Positions 35,773 through 44,411 of a DNA stretch of 64,000 nucleotides are shown piece after piece (position 1 is the stretch's first letter; each line of letters begins with the position of its first letter). The translations under genes were made by a program, and so were the position numbers. This stretch comes from Solirubrobacter ginsenosidimutans (GTDB lineage Bacteria > Actinomycetota > Thermoleophilia > Solirubrobacterales > Solirubrobacteraceae), in assembly GCF_027587205.1 (NCBI RefSeq), contig NZ_JAPDOD010000019.1, positions 1 to 64,000 of the forward strand, in the 5' to 3' direction. A model generated the notes under the pieces. The model was not told the DNA's origin. It was given only the letters and a program-made list of their open reading frames with translations, and ran no database searches.

Positions 35773-36477
35773 TCAGCCCGTCCCGAGCTCTTGCTTGACG
35801 GCGAGGCAGTAGTCGTAGCGGCCGATCGTGTCGCTCTTGTGGCTGTCGGTGGAGAGCAGGATCGTGACGCCGGCGCGGACGAACGGGCGCAGCGTCGCGG
35901 CCGACGGGCAGCGCCAGCGCTCGGAGACCTCGATCTCCTGGCCGGTACGCGCGGTCTCGGCCGCGAGCCGCTCGAGGCCGTCGAGCGGGACGTCGGCCTC
36001 GCTCAGCCCGATCTTCGGCAGGATGCTGAGGAAGTGCGCGATCACGACGCGCTGCGGCCGGTCGAGGGCGCGCGCGGTCGAGGTCAGGATCGCGTCGATC
36101 ACGGCCGCGGCGTCCAGGTCGCCGGCCGCGATCCGCTCACGCACCTCGCGCGGATGCGTCGGGCCTTCGGCGAGCGGCACCTGGTGGTCGGCGGCGTAGA
36201 TCGCGTCGATCCCCTCGATCTGATCGGGGAGGTCGAGCGCGCCGGTGGTGTCGAGCAGCTTGGCCTCGATGCCACAGCGCAGCTCGACAGCGGTCTCGCC
36301 ACGCAGTCGCTGTACCGCCTCGACGTAGGCGGGTACCCAGTCGGTGTCCACCCGCACGTGGTCGACGCAGCCGAGCGCGTCGAGGCCGAGCGCTTCGGCG
36401 GCGGCGATGTTGGCTTCGATCGGATCGCGGCCGTCGGAGAACGTCGAGTGCACGTGCAGGTCGGCGAGCGGGTTCAC
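35773..36477 (-). CDS. PHP domain phosphoesterase-like hydrolase
   Basis: This 234-residue PHP protein has the metal-ligand pattern LADLHVHSTFSDG (HxH), CVDHV, GIEAKLLD, AADHQ, IAHFLSI and STDSHKSDTIG (DxH). This is close to histidinol phosphatase-like and other small-phosphoester hydrolases. The substrate is unknown; in this operon it could act on a sugar phosphate or similar small molecule. The GTG at 36477 overlaps the stop of the ATP-grasp gene (GTGA). Confidence 0.85.
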   Translation of the reverse strand: MNPLADLHVHSTFSDGRDPIEANIAAAEALGLDALGCVDHVRVDTDWVPAYVEAVQRLRGETAVELRCGIEAKLLDTTGALDLPDQIEGIDAIYAADHQVPLAEGPTHPREVRERIAAGDLDAAAVIDAILTSTARALDRPQRVVIAHFLSILPKIGLSEADVPLDGLERLAAETARTGQEIEVSERWRCPSAATLRPFVRAGVTILLSTDSHKSDTIGRYDYCLAVKQELGTG

Positions 36478-37478
36478 GAGGCGATCTCCGCGGCGTGCCG
36501 CTGGAGGTCCGTGATGTCGTCGAACGCGAAGAAGCGCTCCTGGAAGTAGCGCACCATGGCGATCTCCGCGAACGGCAGCGGGCCGTCCGGGATCGGCTCC
36601 CCGAGCGCTTCCATGACCGCAAGGCGCGGCATGTCGACGCCGGCGGCGACGGTCAGCGGCATCGTGCCGGGGAAGCGCGCGTTGACCTCCAGTAGCGCCG
36701 GCTCGCCGGCGGCGTCGATCTTGACCTGCACGTTGGCGACGGTCGTCAGCTCGATCGCCCGCGCGACCGCGCGGGCGAAGGCGTCCAGCGCATCGTCTTT
36801 CAGCGTGCGGCCGGTGACCGCGATCCCGGAGTCGACCTTCAGCCGCTCTCTCGGCACGACTGCGGCGACGTGCCCGTCGGCGCGGGCGAGGACGTCGAGC
36901 GAGTACTCCGGCCCGGGCAGGTGCTCCTGGACGAGCAGCGTGCCGTCGCGCTCGAGCACCTCCAGCTCGGCGCGTTTCTCGAGCAGCCGGATGCCGCGCG
37001 AGCCGCTGCCCGAGCGGGGCTTGACGATCGCCGGCAGGGGGATCGCCCGCGGGTCGAACGCGGCGTCGACGACCACCGTCGCCGGCCCGCGCACGCGGCC
37101 GTGGCAGCGCTCCGCCAGCGCCCACTTGTCGAGGCACACCTCGAGCGTGGCTTCGGAGGCGAGCACGAGCGTCACGCCTGCGGCCGCGAACTCGTCACGC
37201 CGGCGGGCGAGCGGCAGCAGCTCGCTGTCGACCGTGGGGACGAGCACGTCGATCGCCTCGCGCTCGCAGCGCGCGAGCACGTCGTCGGTGAAGCGCGGGT
37301 CGTCGCCGCGGGGGAGGATCGAGCGCCGGGTCGCGTCGAGCAGGTACAGGCCCGCCGCGTAGGGGTCGATGTCACCGCCGAGCAGCGTCAGCGGCGCGTC
37401 CTCGAGCGCGCGGAGGATCGAGATCCCCGACGGGCCGCCGACGCCGGTGACCAGGACACGAGGAGGATCAGCCGGCAT
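36474..37478 (-). CDS. ATP-grasp ligase, carbamoyl-phosphate-synthase-like
   Basis: This 334-residue ATP-grasp protein has an N-terminal Rossmann-like pre-ATP domain (RVLVTGVGGPSGISILRAL), then AIVKPRSGSGSRGIRLL (nucleotide-binding lysine and Gly-rich loop), LVQEHLPGPEYSLDVL and the Mg-binding LLEVNARFPGTM. The family forms amide or peptide bonds from carboxylates and amines with ATP. Its partners here suggest that it ligates an acyl or amino-acid group to an amino sugar or related compound, which is only an inference. It overlaps the REC-PIG-L gene by 11 bases and the PHP gene by 4. Confidence 0.87.
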   Translation of the reverse strand: MPADPPRVLVTGVGGPSGISILRALEDAPLTLLGGDIDPYAAGLYLLDATRRSILPRGDDPRFTDDVLARCEREAIDVLVPTVDSELLPLARRRDEFAAAGVTLVLASEATLEVCLDKWALAERCHGRVRGPATVVVDAAFDPRAIPLPAIVKPRSGSGSRGIRLLEKRAELEVLERDGTLLVQEHLPGPEYSLDVLARADGHVAAVVPRERLKVDSGIAVTGRTLKDDALDAFARAVARAIELTTVANVQVKIDAAGEPALLEVNARFPGTMPLTVAAGVDMPRLAVMEALGEPIPDGPLPFAEIAMVRYFQERFFAFDDITDLQRHAAEIAS

Positions 37479-38529
37479 CGAGCACCTGTTCCGGGAGTTG
37501 GACCGCTCCGTAGCGGTTGGGGGAGACCTGCACCGCGTCGCTGTCGCGCACGACCTCGAGCGGCTCCACGTAGCGCACCTGCGAGAACCGTGACCAGTAC
37601 CGCGCGGTCGCGCGCAGCAGCTCCTCGTCGAGGTAGCCGCGGATCTTGACCTGCGAGGCGTAGGCCCGGATCACCTCGAGCTTGGCCTCCATGAACTCGT
37701 CGATGGCCACGAACCGCGTCGGCTTGAACTCGACCGTGGTCGACGGCGCCTGGTAACAGAACACGCGGGAGATCGTGCGCGCGGCGACCAGCGTGGCGCT
37801 GTGGGCGTTGCGGTGGTCCTGGTGGACGTCGCGCGAGGTGTGCGTGTAGACGGTCGTCGGGCGCACCTCGTCGATGACGTCGACGATCGTGCCGATCGTC
37901 GCGCCGCCCTCGCTCACGCTGGTGTCGGCGAGGTCCGCGTGGATCAGCCGGGCGGACATCAGCTCCGCGGCGCGCTGCGATTCGGCGGCGCGCTCGGTCG
38001 CCACGCCGCCCGCCTCGCCCCCGGTCAGGGTCAGCACGGTCACGCGATGGCCCTGGGCCGCGTGGCGCAGGAGGATGCCGCCGACGCCGATCTCGACGTC
38101 GTCCGGGTGCGCGCCCACCGCGAGCACGATCTCGCTCCCCGCCGCCCGCTTGGCGCGTGTGCGCTCGATCAGGGCCTGCGCCTTCTCGAGCAGGCCGGGC
38201 GGGTCGAACGGCTTGGTGAGGTAGTCGTCGGCGCCCGCGCGCATCGCCGCGACGGCGTGCTCGAACGAGCTGTGGCCGGAGAGGATCAGGATCGCCAGCT
38301 GCGGCCGCTGGCGCTTGACCAGCCGGACGAGCTCCAGGCCGTCGACCCCCGGCAGGTCGATGTCCGAGACCAGCAGATCCCAGTCGCGCCGGGCGAGCAC
38401 CTCGGACGCTTGCTCGGCGCTCGTCGCCCAGTGCACTTCCCCGAGCGTTCCCAGCAGCTCGACGAGCAATGTCGCTCCGACCTCGTCGTCCTCGACGACG
38501 AGGATCCGCGTAGCTCCGACGTCGGTCAC
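37468..38529 (-). CDS. response regulator receiver fused to PIG-L deacetylase
   Basis: This single chain of about 353 residues combines a CheY-like receiver with a PIG-L/LmbE N-acetyl-glucosaminide deacetylase. The receiver (1-120) is complete: VVEDDE acidic pair, phospho-acceptor Asp in VSDIDLPGVDG, Ser in LSGHSS, and Lys in LTKPFD. The deacetylase (about 135-353) starts with VGAHPDDVEIGVGG (metal-binding HPDD) and has YTHTSRDVHQDHRNAH. I chose the GTG at 38529, which has GGAGGG 10 bases upstream; a GTG at 38547 adds six residues. It heads the operon. The logical input is the hybrid kinase encoded at the operon end, giving a phosphorylation-gated deacetylase. Confidence 0.88.
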   Translation of the reverse strand: MTDVGATRILVVEDDEVGATLLVELLGTLGEVHWATSAEQASEVLARRDWDLLVSDIDLPGVDGLELVRLVKRQRPQLAILILSGHSSFEHAVAAMRAGADDYLTKPFDPPGLLEKAQALIERTRAKRAAGSEIVLAVGAHPDDVEIGVGGILLRHAAQGHRVTVLTLTGGEAGGVATERAAESQRAAELMSARLIHADLADTSVSEGGATIGTIVDVIDEVRPTTVYTHTSRDVHQDHRNAHSATLVAARTISRVFCYQAPSTTVEFKPTRFVAIDEFMEAKLEVIRAYASQVKIRGYLDEELLRATARYWSRFSQVRYVEPLEVVRDSDAVQVSPNRYGAVQLPEQVLDAG

Positions 38530-38587
38530 CTCATCCCTGCCCTCCACCAGCCAGCGGGGTAATCATGTCAGGGATGCGGGCCGGAAC

Positions 38588-38606
38588 CGAACTTGCGTCC
38601 AGTTCG
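38588..38606. promoter_or_regulatory. inverted repeat in divergent promoter region
   Basis: CGAACT-TGCGTCC-AGTTCG is a perfect 6-base inverted repeat with a 7-base spacer. It lies 58 bases upstream of the REC-PIG-L GTG and 47 bases upstream of the secreted protein ATG, in the spacer between the two divergent units. It could be an operator shared by both. The regulator is unknown. Confidence 0.35.
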
Positions 38607-38653
38607 AGCGGCCAACATTGCGATCGTGGCGCGCAGGCGACGATCAAGGACGT

Positions 38654-39832
38654 ATGCGGGCAGCATCGGTCGCGGCGTGCAGCATCATCGCCGTCGTGGC
38701 CGCGACGGCGACGTCGGCCCGTGCCCGCGGCCAGGATGCGCCGGTGAAGGACGCCGCGCCGCTCGTCGTCTCCTACGTCCCGCCCGCCGGCGACCCGTTG
38801 GGCGACCGGATCCGCGGGCGGGCGTGGACGTACGACTCGGCCGTGACCGCGGCCGGGCGGGCCGCGCGCGGTGACCTCGACGGGGCGGGTGCGCTGCTGG
38901 ACGCCTTTCAGGACCTCCAGCGCCCGGACGGTGCGCTCGAGTCCTCCTACGACATCGCCAGTGGGGCGGGTGCCGGGCCGTTGCGCGCGGGCAACCAGGC
39001 GTGGGCCGGGCTGGCCGCGCTCGAGTGGCGCACGCGCACCTGCTCCGGCCGCCACGACCGTCTGATCGCCCGGCTCGCGGACTGGCTGTTGGGGCAGCGC
39101 ATGGGTGATCGCGACGCCGGCGGCTTCGGCCTCGTCGTGGGCGGCCCGGACGTGACCTGGGTCTCGACCGAGCACAACCTGGAGGCCCGTGCGTTCTTCG
39201 CCGGGTTGGCTGCGACGCTGGACGGCCGCGCGGCCGACCCGGCGACCGGCCGGGCTTGCCAGCCGGGCCTGGACGGGCTTTCGGCGAGCGCGGCGCGGGC
39301 GCTGTCAGCGCGTTCCGCGGAGGCGGCCGCGCGCATCGATCGCGCCATCGACGCCGAGCTCTTCATCCGCGACAGCGCTGCCCGGGCGCACTGGCGCCAG
39401 GGCCTCGACGACGACGCTCGCCCGCTGGACGCGCAGGCGCTGGGCATCCTCTGGCTGCTCGGGCGGGGCCGGCGCGCCGACGCGGTCGCGGTCGAGCGCT
39501 ACGTCGACGCGTCCATGGCCGTCAAGGGCCGCAGCGTCGACCGTCCCGGCGCCGACGGCCAGACCTTCGACGGCTACCGCCCGTTCGCTGACGCCTGGGG
39601 CCCGGACGTGCTGTGGATGGAGGGCACGCTGATGATGCGGCTCGCCAAGGCGCGGCTCGGCCGCGACGTCTCCGCGCTCGACGGCCACGTTGCTCGCTGG
39701 GCGGCGTTGACGGCCCCTGGCTTGCCGCTCCAGGTCGATCGAGCGGCGGGCGAGGACTACCACGTGTGGCCGGCCGCAGCCCCCGCGGCGTGGCTCGCTC
39801 TGAGCCACAGCCGTTTCGCGCTGCTGATGTAG
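38654..39832 (+). CDS. secreted protein, probable alpha-toroid glycoside-hydrolase-like
   Basis: This 392-residue protein has an N-terminal signal-like segment (MRAASVAACSIIAVVAATAT). The body is helical with repeating patterns seen in (alpha/alpha)6-barrel carbohydrate enzymes: WTYDSAVTAAGRAARGDLDGA, LLDAFQDLQRPDGALESSYD, GNQAWAGLAALEW and WVSTEHNLEARAFF. I do not recognise an exact family. Being divergent from a polysaccharide operon, it may trim or degrade the exported polymer, as endoglycanases do in other exopolysaccharide systems. The ATG at 38654 follows an AAGGA that is rather close. Confidence 0.65.
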   Translation: MRAASVAACSIIAVVAATATSARARGQDAPVKDAAPLVVSYVPPAGDPLGDRIRGRAWTYDSAVTAAGRAARGDLDGAGALLDAFQDLQRPDGALESSYDIASGAGAGPLRAGNQAWAGLAALEWRTRTCSGRHDRLIARLADWLLGQRMGDRDAGGFGLVVGGPDVTWVSTEHNLEARAFFAGLAATLDGRAADPATGRACQPGLDGLSASAARALSARSAEAAARIDRAIDAELFIRDSAARAHWRQGLDDDARPLDAQALGILWLLGRGRRADAVAVERYVDASMAVKGRSVDRPGADGQTFDGYRPFADAWGPDVLWMEGTLMMRLAKARLGRDVSALDGHVARWAALTAPGLPLQVDRAAGEDYHVWPAAAPAAWLALSHSRFALLM

Positions 39833-39847
39833 CGGCGCTGCGAAACA

Positions 39848-39864
39848 TCAGGGTGCGACCCTGA
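39848..39864 (+). terminator. short hairpin after secreted protein gene
   Basis: TCAGGGT-GCG-ACCCTGA is a perfect 7-base stem with a 3-base loop, 16 bases after the stop at 39832. There is no T-run, so it is a weak terminator candidate within the 69-base gap before the next gene. Confidence 0.4.
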
Positions 39865-39901
39865 GTCACGTCTACGACAGCTTGTAGTAGATGTTGGCGC
39901 C

Positions 39902-40966
39902 ATGAACCAACTCAAGTTCAAGACCGCTGTCGCGAGCATGCTGGGCGCCGGTGCGTTGCTGGCGGCCGCCGGTTCGGCTCAGGCCGCCACGGAGTACAAC
40001 CTCGAGGTCGTCACCCCGCCGCAGATCAGCGGCACGCAGAACGCGCCGCTGACCGCGGTCAACCCGTTCGGCGCGGTCGTCGGCTCGGCGCATTTCCCGG
40101 GCGTCCCGGAGAGCCAGCCGACGATCCGCAAGGACTACCTGCGCCTCTCGATCGGCGGCGACGCCAGCGGCAAGAAGCACAAGGGCGAGGCGCTCGGCAT
40201 CAACGACCTCGCCAACGTCGTCGGGTACATGCAGTCGACCGTCGGCGGCTTCGGCCTCAAGCGCCCATACCTGTGGGAGTCCACCAGCGGGAAGGAGCTG
40301 CCGATCTTCCCGGGCCAGAACGTGGTGCCGCACGCGATCGACAACGCCGGCAACATCGTCGGCACCGCCTTCCCGTCGGGCGACCAGCAGGGCCCGAGCA
40401 CCGCGTTCCTGTACAGCCCGAGCGGAAACCTCGTCGGCCTGCCGGCCGTGACGGGCGGCAAGATCGCCTCGGCGAACGACATCAACGAGAACGGGCTGGT
40501 CGTCGGTCAGTCCGACGGGTTCGCCACGAGCTGGCCCCGCGGCGTGCCGACCAAGCTGGGCTCCCTGACGGGCTCGACCTCGAATGAGGCGCTGAAGTCC
40601 AACTTCGGCGGGACCGCCGTCGGCGACGCGACGCTGGCCGGCGGCGAGCATCGCGCGGTCGTCTTCTCCGGCGGCACGGCGACGGACCTGCAGTTCCCGA
40701 CCGCCGGCGCCGGCACGGACGTGCGCGCCAACGCCATCAACGACGGCGGGACGATCGTGGGCACGGGCGACGTGAAGGGCGGCTCGACGGCGGTCCGGTA
40801 CGCGGGCGGCCAAGTCGTCGACCTCAACACGCTGATCCCGGCCGGCAGCGGCCTGACGCTTCGCACGGCGACCGACGTCAACAACGACGGCCAGATCGTC
40901 GGCAGCGCGACGCCGGCCTCCGACCCGAACGCGGTCGTGGGCTACGTCCTGACGCCCGTCAGCTAG
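39902..40966 (+). CDS. secreted HAF-repeat-like beta-propeller protein
   Basis: This 354-residue protein has a signal peptide (MNQLKFKTAVASMLGAGALL, cleavage after AQA). The mature part consists of repeats with the pattern Ile/Ala-Asn-Asp-x-Gly-x-Ile/Val-Val-Gly: GINDLANVVGY, AIDNAGNIVGT, DINENGLVVGQ, AINDGGTIVGT and DVNNDGQIVGS. This spacing is that of extracellular HAF repeats, likely a beta-propeller. No catalytic motif was seen. It ends directly before the second GGGGTC-repeat pair. The function is unknown. Confidence 0.75.
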   Translation: MNQLKFKTAVASMLGAGALLAAAGSAQAATEYNLEVVTPPQISGTQNAPLTAVNPFGAVVGSAHFPGVPESQPTIRKDYLRLSIGGDASGKKHKGEALGINDLANVVGYMQSTVGGFGLKRPYLWESTSGKELPIFPGQNVVPHAIDNAGNIVGTAFPSGDQQGPSTAFLYSPSGNLVGLPAVTGGKIASANDINENGLVVGQSDGFATSWPRGVPTKLGSLTGSTSNEALKSNFGGTAVGDATLAGGEHRAVVFSGGTATDLQFPTAGAGTDVRANAINDGGTIVGTGDVKGGSTAVRYAGGQVVDLNTLIPAGSGLTLRTATDVNNDGQIVGSATPASDPNAVVGYVLTPVS

Positions 40967-40970
40967 CGCT

Positions 40971-41023
40971 CCTTAAACGGGGTCTGACCCCCTTTATCTA
41001 AATGGGGTCAGACCCTCTTTAGG
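40971..41023. repeat. second inverted pair of GGGGTC-W-GACCCC repeats
   Basis: CCTTAAACGGGGTCTGACCC (from 40971) and its inverted partner GGGGTCAGACCCTCTTTAGG (41004-41023) flank a short A/T-rich spacer (about 40996-41003). The 13-base core is the same as in the pair inside cobJ. Here the pair lies between two convergent genes (stops at 40966 and 41029), the classic place for a REP doublet, and its strong hairpin could terminate transcription from both sides. Confidence 0.75.
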
Positions 41024-41028
41024 TTTGG

Positions 41029-43032
41029 CTAGGCGGCCGCGAGGATCGCCGAGGCGGTGCCCTGGAGGTCGTAGAGGCCGTCGACGGAGGTGACCGCCTT
41101 GCCGACCTTGGCCGCGATGGCCATGGCGTCGGTCGCGCCGACGCGGCCGTCCTGCATGCCGCCGCCCGAGGTGCTGGACACGAGGATCCAGCGGATCTGG
41201 CCGGAGGCGACCGCGTTGGCCAGCCACTGTGTGGTGACGACGGTCTCGGAGCCGGAGAAGCCGCCGATCGCGGCAACGTCGGCGCCGGACTGGATGATCG
41301 ACTGGCTCGCGCCGGACTGGCTCGAGATGACGAGCGTGCCGCCGCCGTTGGCTTTGATGTAGGTGAGGGCGGAGGTCAGCTCGGCGGTGTTGCCGCCGAA
41401 CATGCCGCCTCCACCCGCGCCCGGGCCGCTCGATGCGGTGGAGCTACCCGTCGTCGCGCCGCCGCCCGGCGTCGTCGTGCCGTTCATGCTCGGCGGGCCG
41501 CCGGTTCCGCCGTTCGGGGGCGTGGCGCCGCGCACCCCGCCGCCACCGCCGGGGCCGCCGCCGCCCATCGTCTGCGCAGAGGCCGGGCCGCCGGCCGGGA
41601 ACGTCGAGCTCGTCGCGTGGCCGAGCGTCTGCACCGCCCACGACGCGGGCGCCAGCAGGAGCACGCCGACGGCCGCCGTCGCGAGGACCTTCCGCACCAG
41701 CAGGCTCGAGGCGAGCGCCAGGCCGAGCGCACCCGCGACGGTCGCGCCCACGATCAGCCAACGCGCCCAGGCCAGGTCGGTCGCGCTAGTCCCGATCACC
41801 ATCGCTTCGGTGATCGCGCCGCCGAGCAGCATCGCCGGCCCGAGCACCCGCTCCTTCGCCAGCAGCGAGTACCCGCCGCCCACGAGCAGCGCGGTGAACG
41901 GCGCCAGCGCGGCGACGTAGTACGGGTGGAAGATGCCCGACGCGCGGCTGAAGGTGATCGCGGTCACCGCGAACGCCGCACCGACCGCGATCAGCCAGCC
42001 GGTCCGGGCGTCATCCCGGCGCAGCCGCGTAGAGATCGCCAAAGCGACCGCCGCCACCACGGCGAAGCCGAGGAACCAGCCCGCCTGCCCGCCGAGCGCC
42101 GCGTTCAACAGGCGCAGCGGGCCGGTCGAACCGCCGAACACGCCGCCGCCGCCCCCGCCGCCCATCGCGCCGCCCGGCCCACCGGACTGCCCGAAGAGCC
42201 GCCCGAGGCCGTTGTAGCCGAGGATCAGCGACCAGATCGAGTTGTCGTCGGTGCCCGAGACGTACGGGCGAGACGTTGCCGGCGTGAGCCACATCAGCAG
42301 CGGCCACACGAGGCCGACGACGGTCATCGCCGCCCCGCCGGCGGCCAGCGACCGCAGCGCGGCGGCACGGCCACGCGGAGCGATCCACAGCCATGCGGCG
42401 ACCATGCCCGGCACGACCAGCAGCGCGGCCGCCATCTTGGTCTCGAAGCCGAGCCCGACGAGCGCGCCCGCCACCATCAGCCACTTGGTCGAACCGTCGC
42501 GGCGCAGGCCGCGGTCCAGCGCCCAGATCGCCGCCGTGATGCAGAGCACCAGCAGCGCGTCCGGGTTGTTGTGGCGTGAGATCGCCACCGTGATCGGGGT
42601 CAACGCGAGCGTCAACCCCGCCACGGTTCCCGCCGCGCGCCCGAACCGCGATCGCGCCAGGTCGTAGACGAGCCCGACGGTCGCGACGCCCATCAGCGCC
42701 TGCGGTACGAGGATCGACCACGAGTTGAAGCCGAAGGCTCGAGCGGACAACGCCTGCACCCACAACGCGAGCGGTGGCTTGTCCACCGTCTGCAGCCCCG
42801 CCGCGTCATACGAGCCGTAGAGGAACGCATGCCATGACGTGCTCATCGAGCGCACGGCGGCCGCGTAGTAGTCGTTGGCCCAGCCGTTGAGGTCGAGCGC
42901 CCACAGGTTCAGCACGCCCGCGAGCGCCAGCAGGGCCAGCAGCTCGGGGCGGGCGACGAGGGCGGCCACCGAAGGGCGGGCGAGCGCCGCGCGGCGGCGG
43001 CGACGAGGTTGGTCAAAGGCCAGGGTCGACAT
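41029..43032 (-). CDS. GT39/ArnT-like membrane glycosyltransferase
   Basis: This 667-residue polytopic protein has a PMT/ArnT-type N-terminal half: an early loop with NGWANDYYAAAVRSM, then GLQTVDKPPLALWVQ, SRHNNPDALLVLC and EAMVIG-like regions. About eleven to thirteen helices are followed by a soluble C-terminal domain. Long glycine/proline/threonine-rich inserts break it at about residues 284-300 and 490-560. It probably transfers a sugar from polyprenyl phosphate to protein or glycan on the outer membrane face. The stop is 6 bases from the REP pair. Confidence 0.85.
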   Translation of the reverse strand: MSTLAFDQPRRRRRAALARPSVAALVARPELLALLALAGVLNLWALDLNGWANDYYAAAVRSMSTSWHAFLYGSYDAAGLQTVDKPPLALWVQALSARAFGFNSWSILVPQALMGVATVGLVYDLARSRFGRAAGTVAGLTLALTPITVAISRHNNPDALLVLCITAAIWALDRGLRRDGSTKWLMVAGALVGLGFETKMAAALLVVPGMVAAWLWIAPRGRAAALRSLAAGGAAMTVVGLVWPLLMWLTPATSRPYVSGTDDNSIWSLILGYNGLGRLFGQSGGPGGAMGGGGGGGVFGGSTGPLRLLNAALGGQAGWFLGFAVVAAVALAISTRLRRDDARTGWLIAVGAAFAVTAITFSRASGIFHPYYVAALAPFTALLVGGGYSLLAKERVLGPAMLLGGAITEAMVIGTSATDLAWARWLIVGATVAGALGLALASSLLVRKVLATAAVGVLLLAPASWAVQTLGHATSSTFPAGGPASAQTMGGGGPGGGGGVRGATPPNGGTGGPPSMNGTTTPGGGATTGSSTASSGPGAGGGGMFGGNTAELTSALTYIKANGGGTLVISSQSGASQSIIQSGADVAAIGGFSGSETVVTTQWLANAVASGQIRWILVSSTSGGGMQDGRVGATDAMAIAAKVGKAVTSVDGLYDLQGTASAILAAA

Positions 43033-43084
43033 GCGAACACCATCGACCCCGGCCGCGTGAGCGACCTGTGCGTTGCCTTGGGAC

Positions 43085-43828
43085 TTACTGAGAGCCGAGA
43101 TCCAGCAGCTTGAGGTTCTCGGGCGTCGCGGGCAGCGTCTTGAAGTCGAGGATCGTCTCCGTGTAGGTGTCGTCGAACGGCTTGCCCTCGACGTCCTTGC
43201 CCCAGCCGTGGTCGGTGAACTTCAGCGGCGCATAGGTGTCCTTGTCGACCCACATGGTCATCTCGATCGCCGGCCAATGCGGTGGGCCGGACTGCTCGCG
43301 CCAGCGCAGGACGTACGCGTTGCCGTCCTCTGACATGTCGATCCCCTTGGCCGACTTCGCCGCCTCCAGCAGCGCGCCGGCGCGGAAGATCTCGTTGGGG
43401 ATCATGCTCACGTCCGGGAAGCGCTCGACCTTGCCGTCGCGCACCCGAGTCGTGCCTTCGCCCTCGGTGTAGACCTCTTCGTTGTGCTCGTCGAGCCAGC
43501 GCATCCGCTTGCCGCCGTACACCCACACCTGGCGGACGCCGTAGTCCGCACCGGTCCGCTCGGCGTGGGACTTCGCGTAGAGGATCGAGTCGGCGGGCAC
43601 CGCCATCGTCGCGATCGCGCGCTGGACGACCTCGCTCGCGGCGGGCGCGCCGGACGGGACGACGACGAGCGCCGCGATCACCGCGCCCGCGGCCGGTAGG
43701 GCGAGCCACTTCCGGCGCCGCCGCGGATTGCGCGGATCGAGCACCAGCGCGTCGAAGTCGGCGAGCCCGGTGAACTCGTCGGGCGTGACGGGGTCCGCGG
43801 CGCGGACACGTTCGAGCAGGGCGTCCAT
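43085..43828 (-). CDS. membrane-anchored protein paired with ECF sigma factor
   Basis: This 247-residue protein has a cytoplasmic N-terminus of about 40 residues, one transmembrane segment (WLALPAAGAVIAALVVVPSG) and a large external part rich in Trp/Tyr (YGVRQVWVYGGKRMRWLD, HWPAIEMTMWVDKDTYAPL). The outer part resembles the lipoprotein-localisation-like fold seen in several sigma-linked membrane proteins. It starts one base after the sigma factor stop, so it is the likely anti-sigma or sensory partner, although no zinc-binding anti-sigma motif is visible. Confidence 0.65.
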   Translation of the reverse strand: MDALLERVRAADPVTPDEFTGLADFDALVLDPRNPRRRRKWLALPAAGAVIAALVVVPSGAPAASEVVQRAIATMAVPADSILYAKSHAERTGADYGVRQVWVYGGKRMRWLDEHNEEVYTEGEGTTRVRDGKVERFPDVSMIPNEIFRAGALLEAAKSAKGIDMSEDGNAYVLRWREQSGPPHWPAIEMTMWVDKDTYAPLKFTDHGWGKDVEGKPFDDTYTETILDFKTLPATPENLKLLDLGSQ

Positions 43829-43829
43829 G

Positions 43830-44327
43830 TCAGATCTTCTCCTGGATCACGAAAGTCGAGACGGGCGGGTTCTCCAGCAGCCGCCCCAGACGGGCGCGCG
43901 CTCGCGAGAGCCGCACGTGGAAGGTCGCGGCGCTGCAGCCCGCCGCGCGCGCGGCGTCACCCACCGAAAGGCCTTCCCAGGCGACGAGGCAGATCGCCTC
44001 GCGATCGCGTTCGCTCAACGCGGCGAAGGCGCGCGCGAGCCCGCGATCGCCGCCGAAGCGCTCGGCGGGATCGCCGGTGGACGGATCGAGCGCGAACTCC
44101 CCTCGCCGGGCCAGCTTGCGCCGGTGGTTGGAGAGCACGTTGCCCGCCACGGCGTAGAGCCACGGCAACGGATGCTCGATCCGCCGTGGCAGCTTGCGCC
44201 ACGCGACGGCGAACGTCTCGGCGGCGAGATCCTCGACGTCGTCACGCGCTGCGCGGCGCGCGAAGTACGCGCAGACCGCGGCGTGATGCTCCTCGTAGAT
44301 CGCGCGGAACTGTTGCTTGTCTCTCAC
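43830..44327 (-). CDS. ECF-type RNA polymerase sigma factor
   Basis: This 165-residue sigma-70 group 4 factor has region 2 around YEEHHAAVCAYFARRAARDDVEDLAAETFAVAWRKL and PWLYAVAGNVLSNHRRK. Region 4 is ALSERDREAICLVAWEGLSVGDAARAAGCSAATFHVRLSRAR. The GTG start at 44327 is the best fit for region 2. The following gene on the same strand encodes a probable membrane regulator. An 84-base spacer separates it from the divergent membrane protein at 44412 and must contain its promoter. Confidence 0.9.
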   Translation of the reverse strand: MRDKQQFRAIYEEHHAAVCAYFARRAARDDVEDLAAETFAVAWRKLPRRIEHPLPWLYAVAGNVLSNHRRKLARRGEFALDPSTGDPAERFGGDRGLARAFAALSERDREAICLVAWEGLSVGDAARAAGCSAATFHVRLSRARARLGRLLENPPVSTFVIQEKI

Positions 44328-44411
44328 ACCCGGTCTCTGTCGCGTATTACGCAGGACTTACAGCGAGGGAAAACCAGTTGATCGGCGGTGTACGCGGGTG
44401 TAGAAGGGGCC

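Noticed and set aside
43848..43866. Possible third copy of the 43-base palindrome near the sigma factor 3' end (CACGAAAGTCGAGACG)
   Set aside because: Only about a dozen bases resemble one arm and no opposite arm is present, so it is likely chance.
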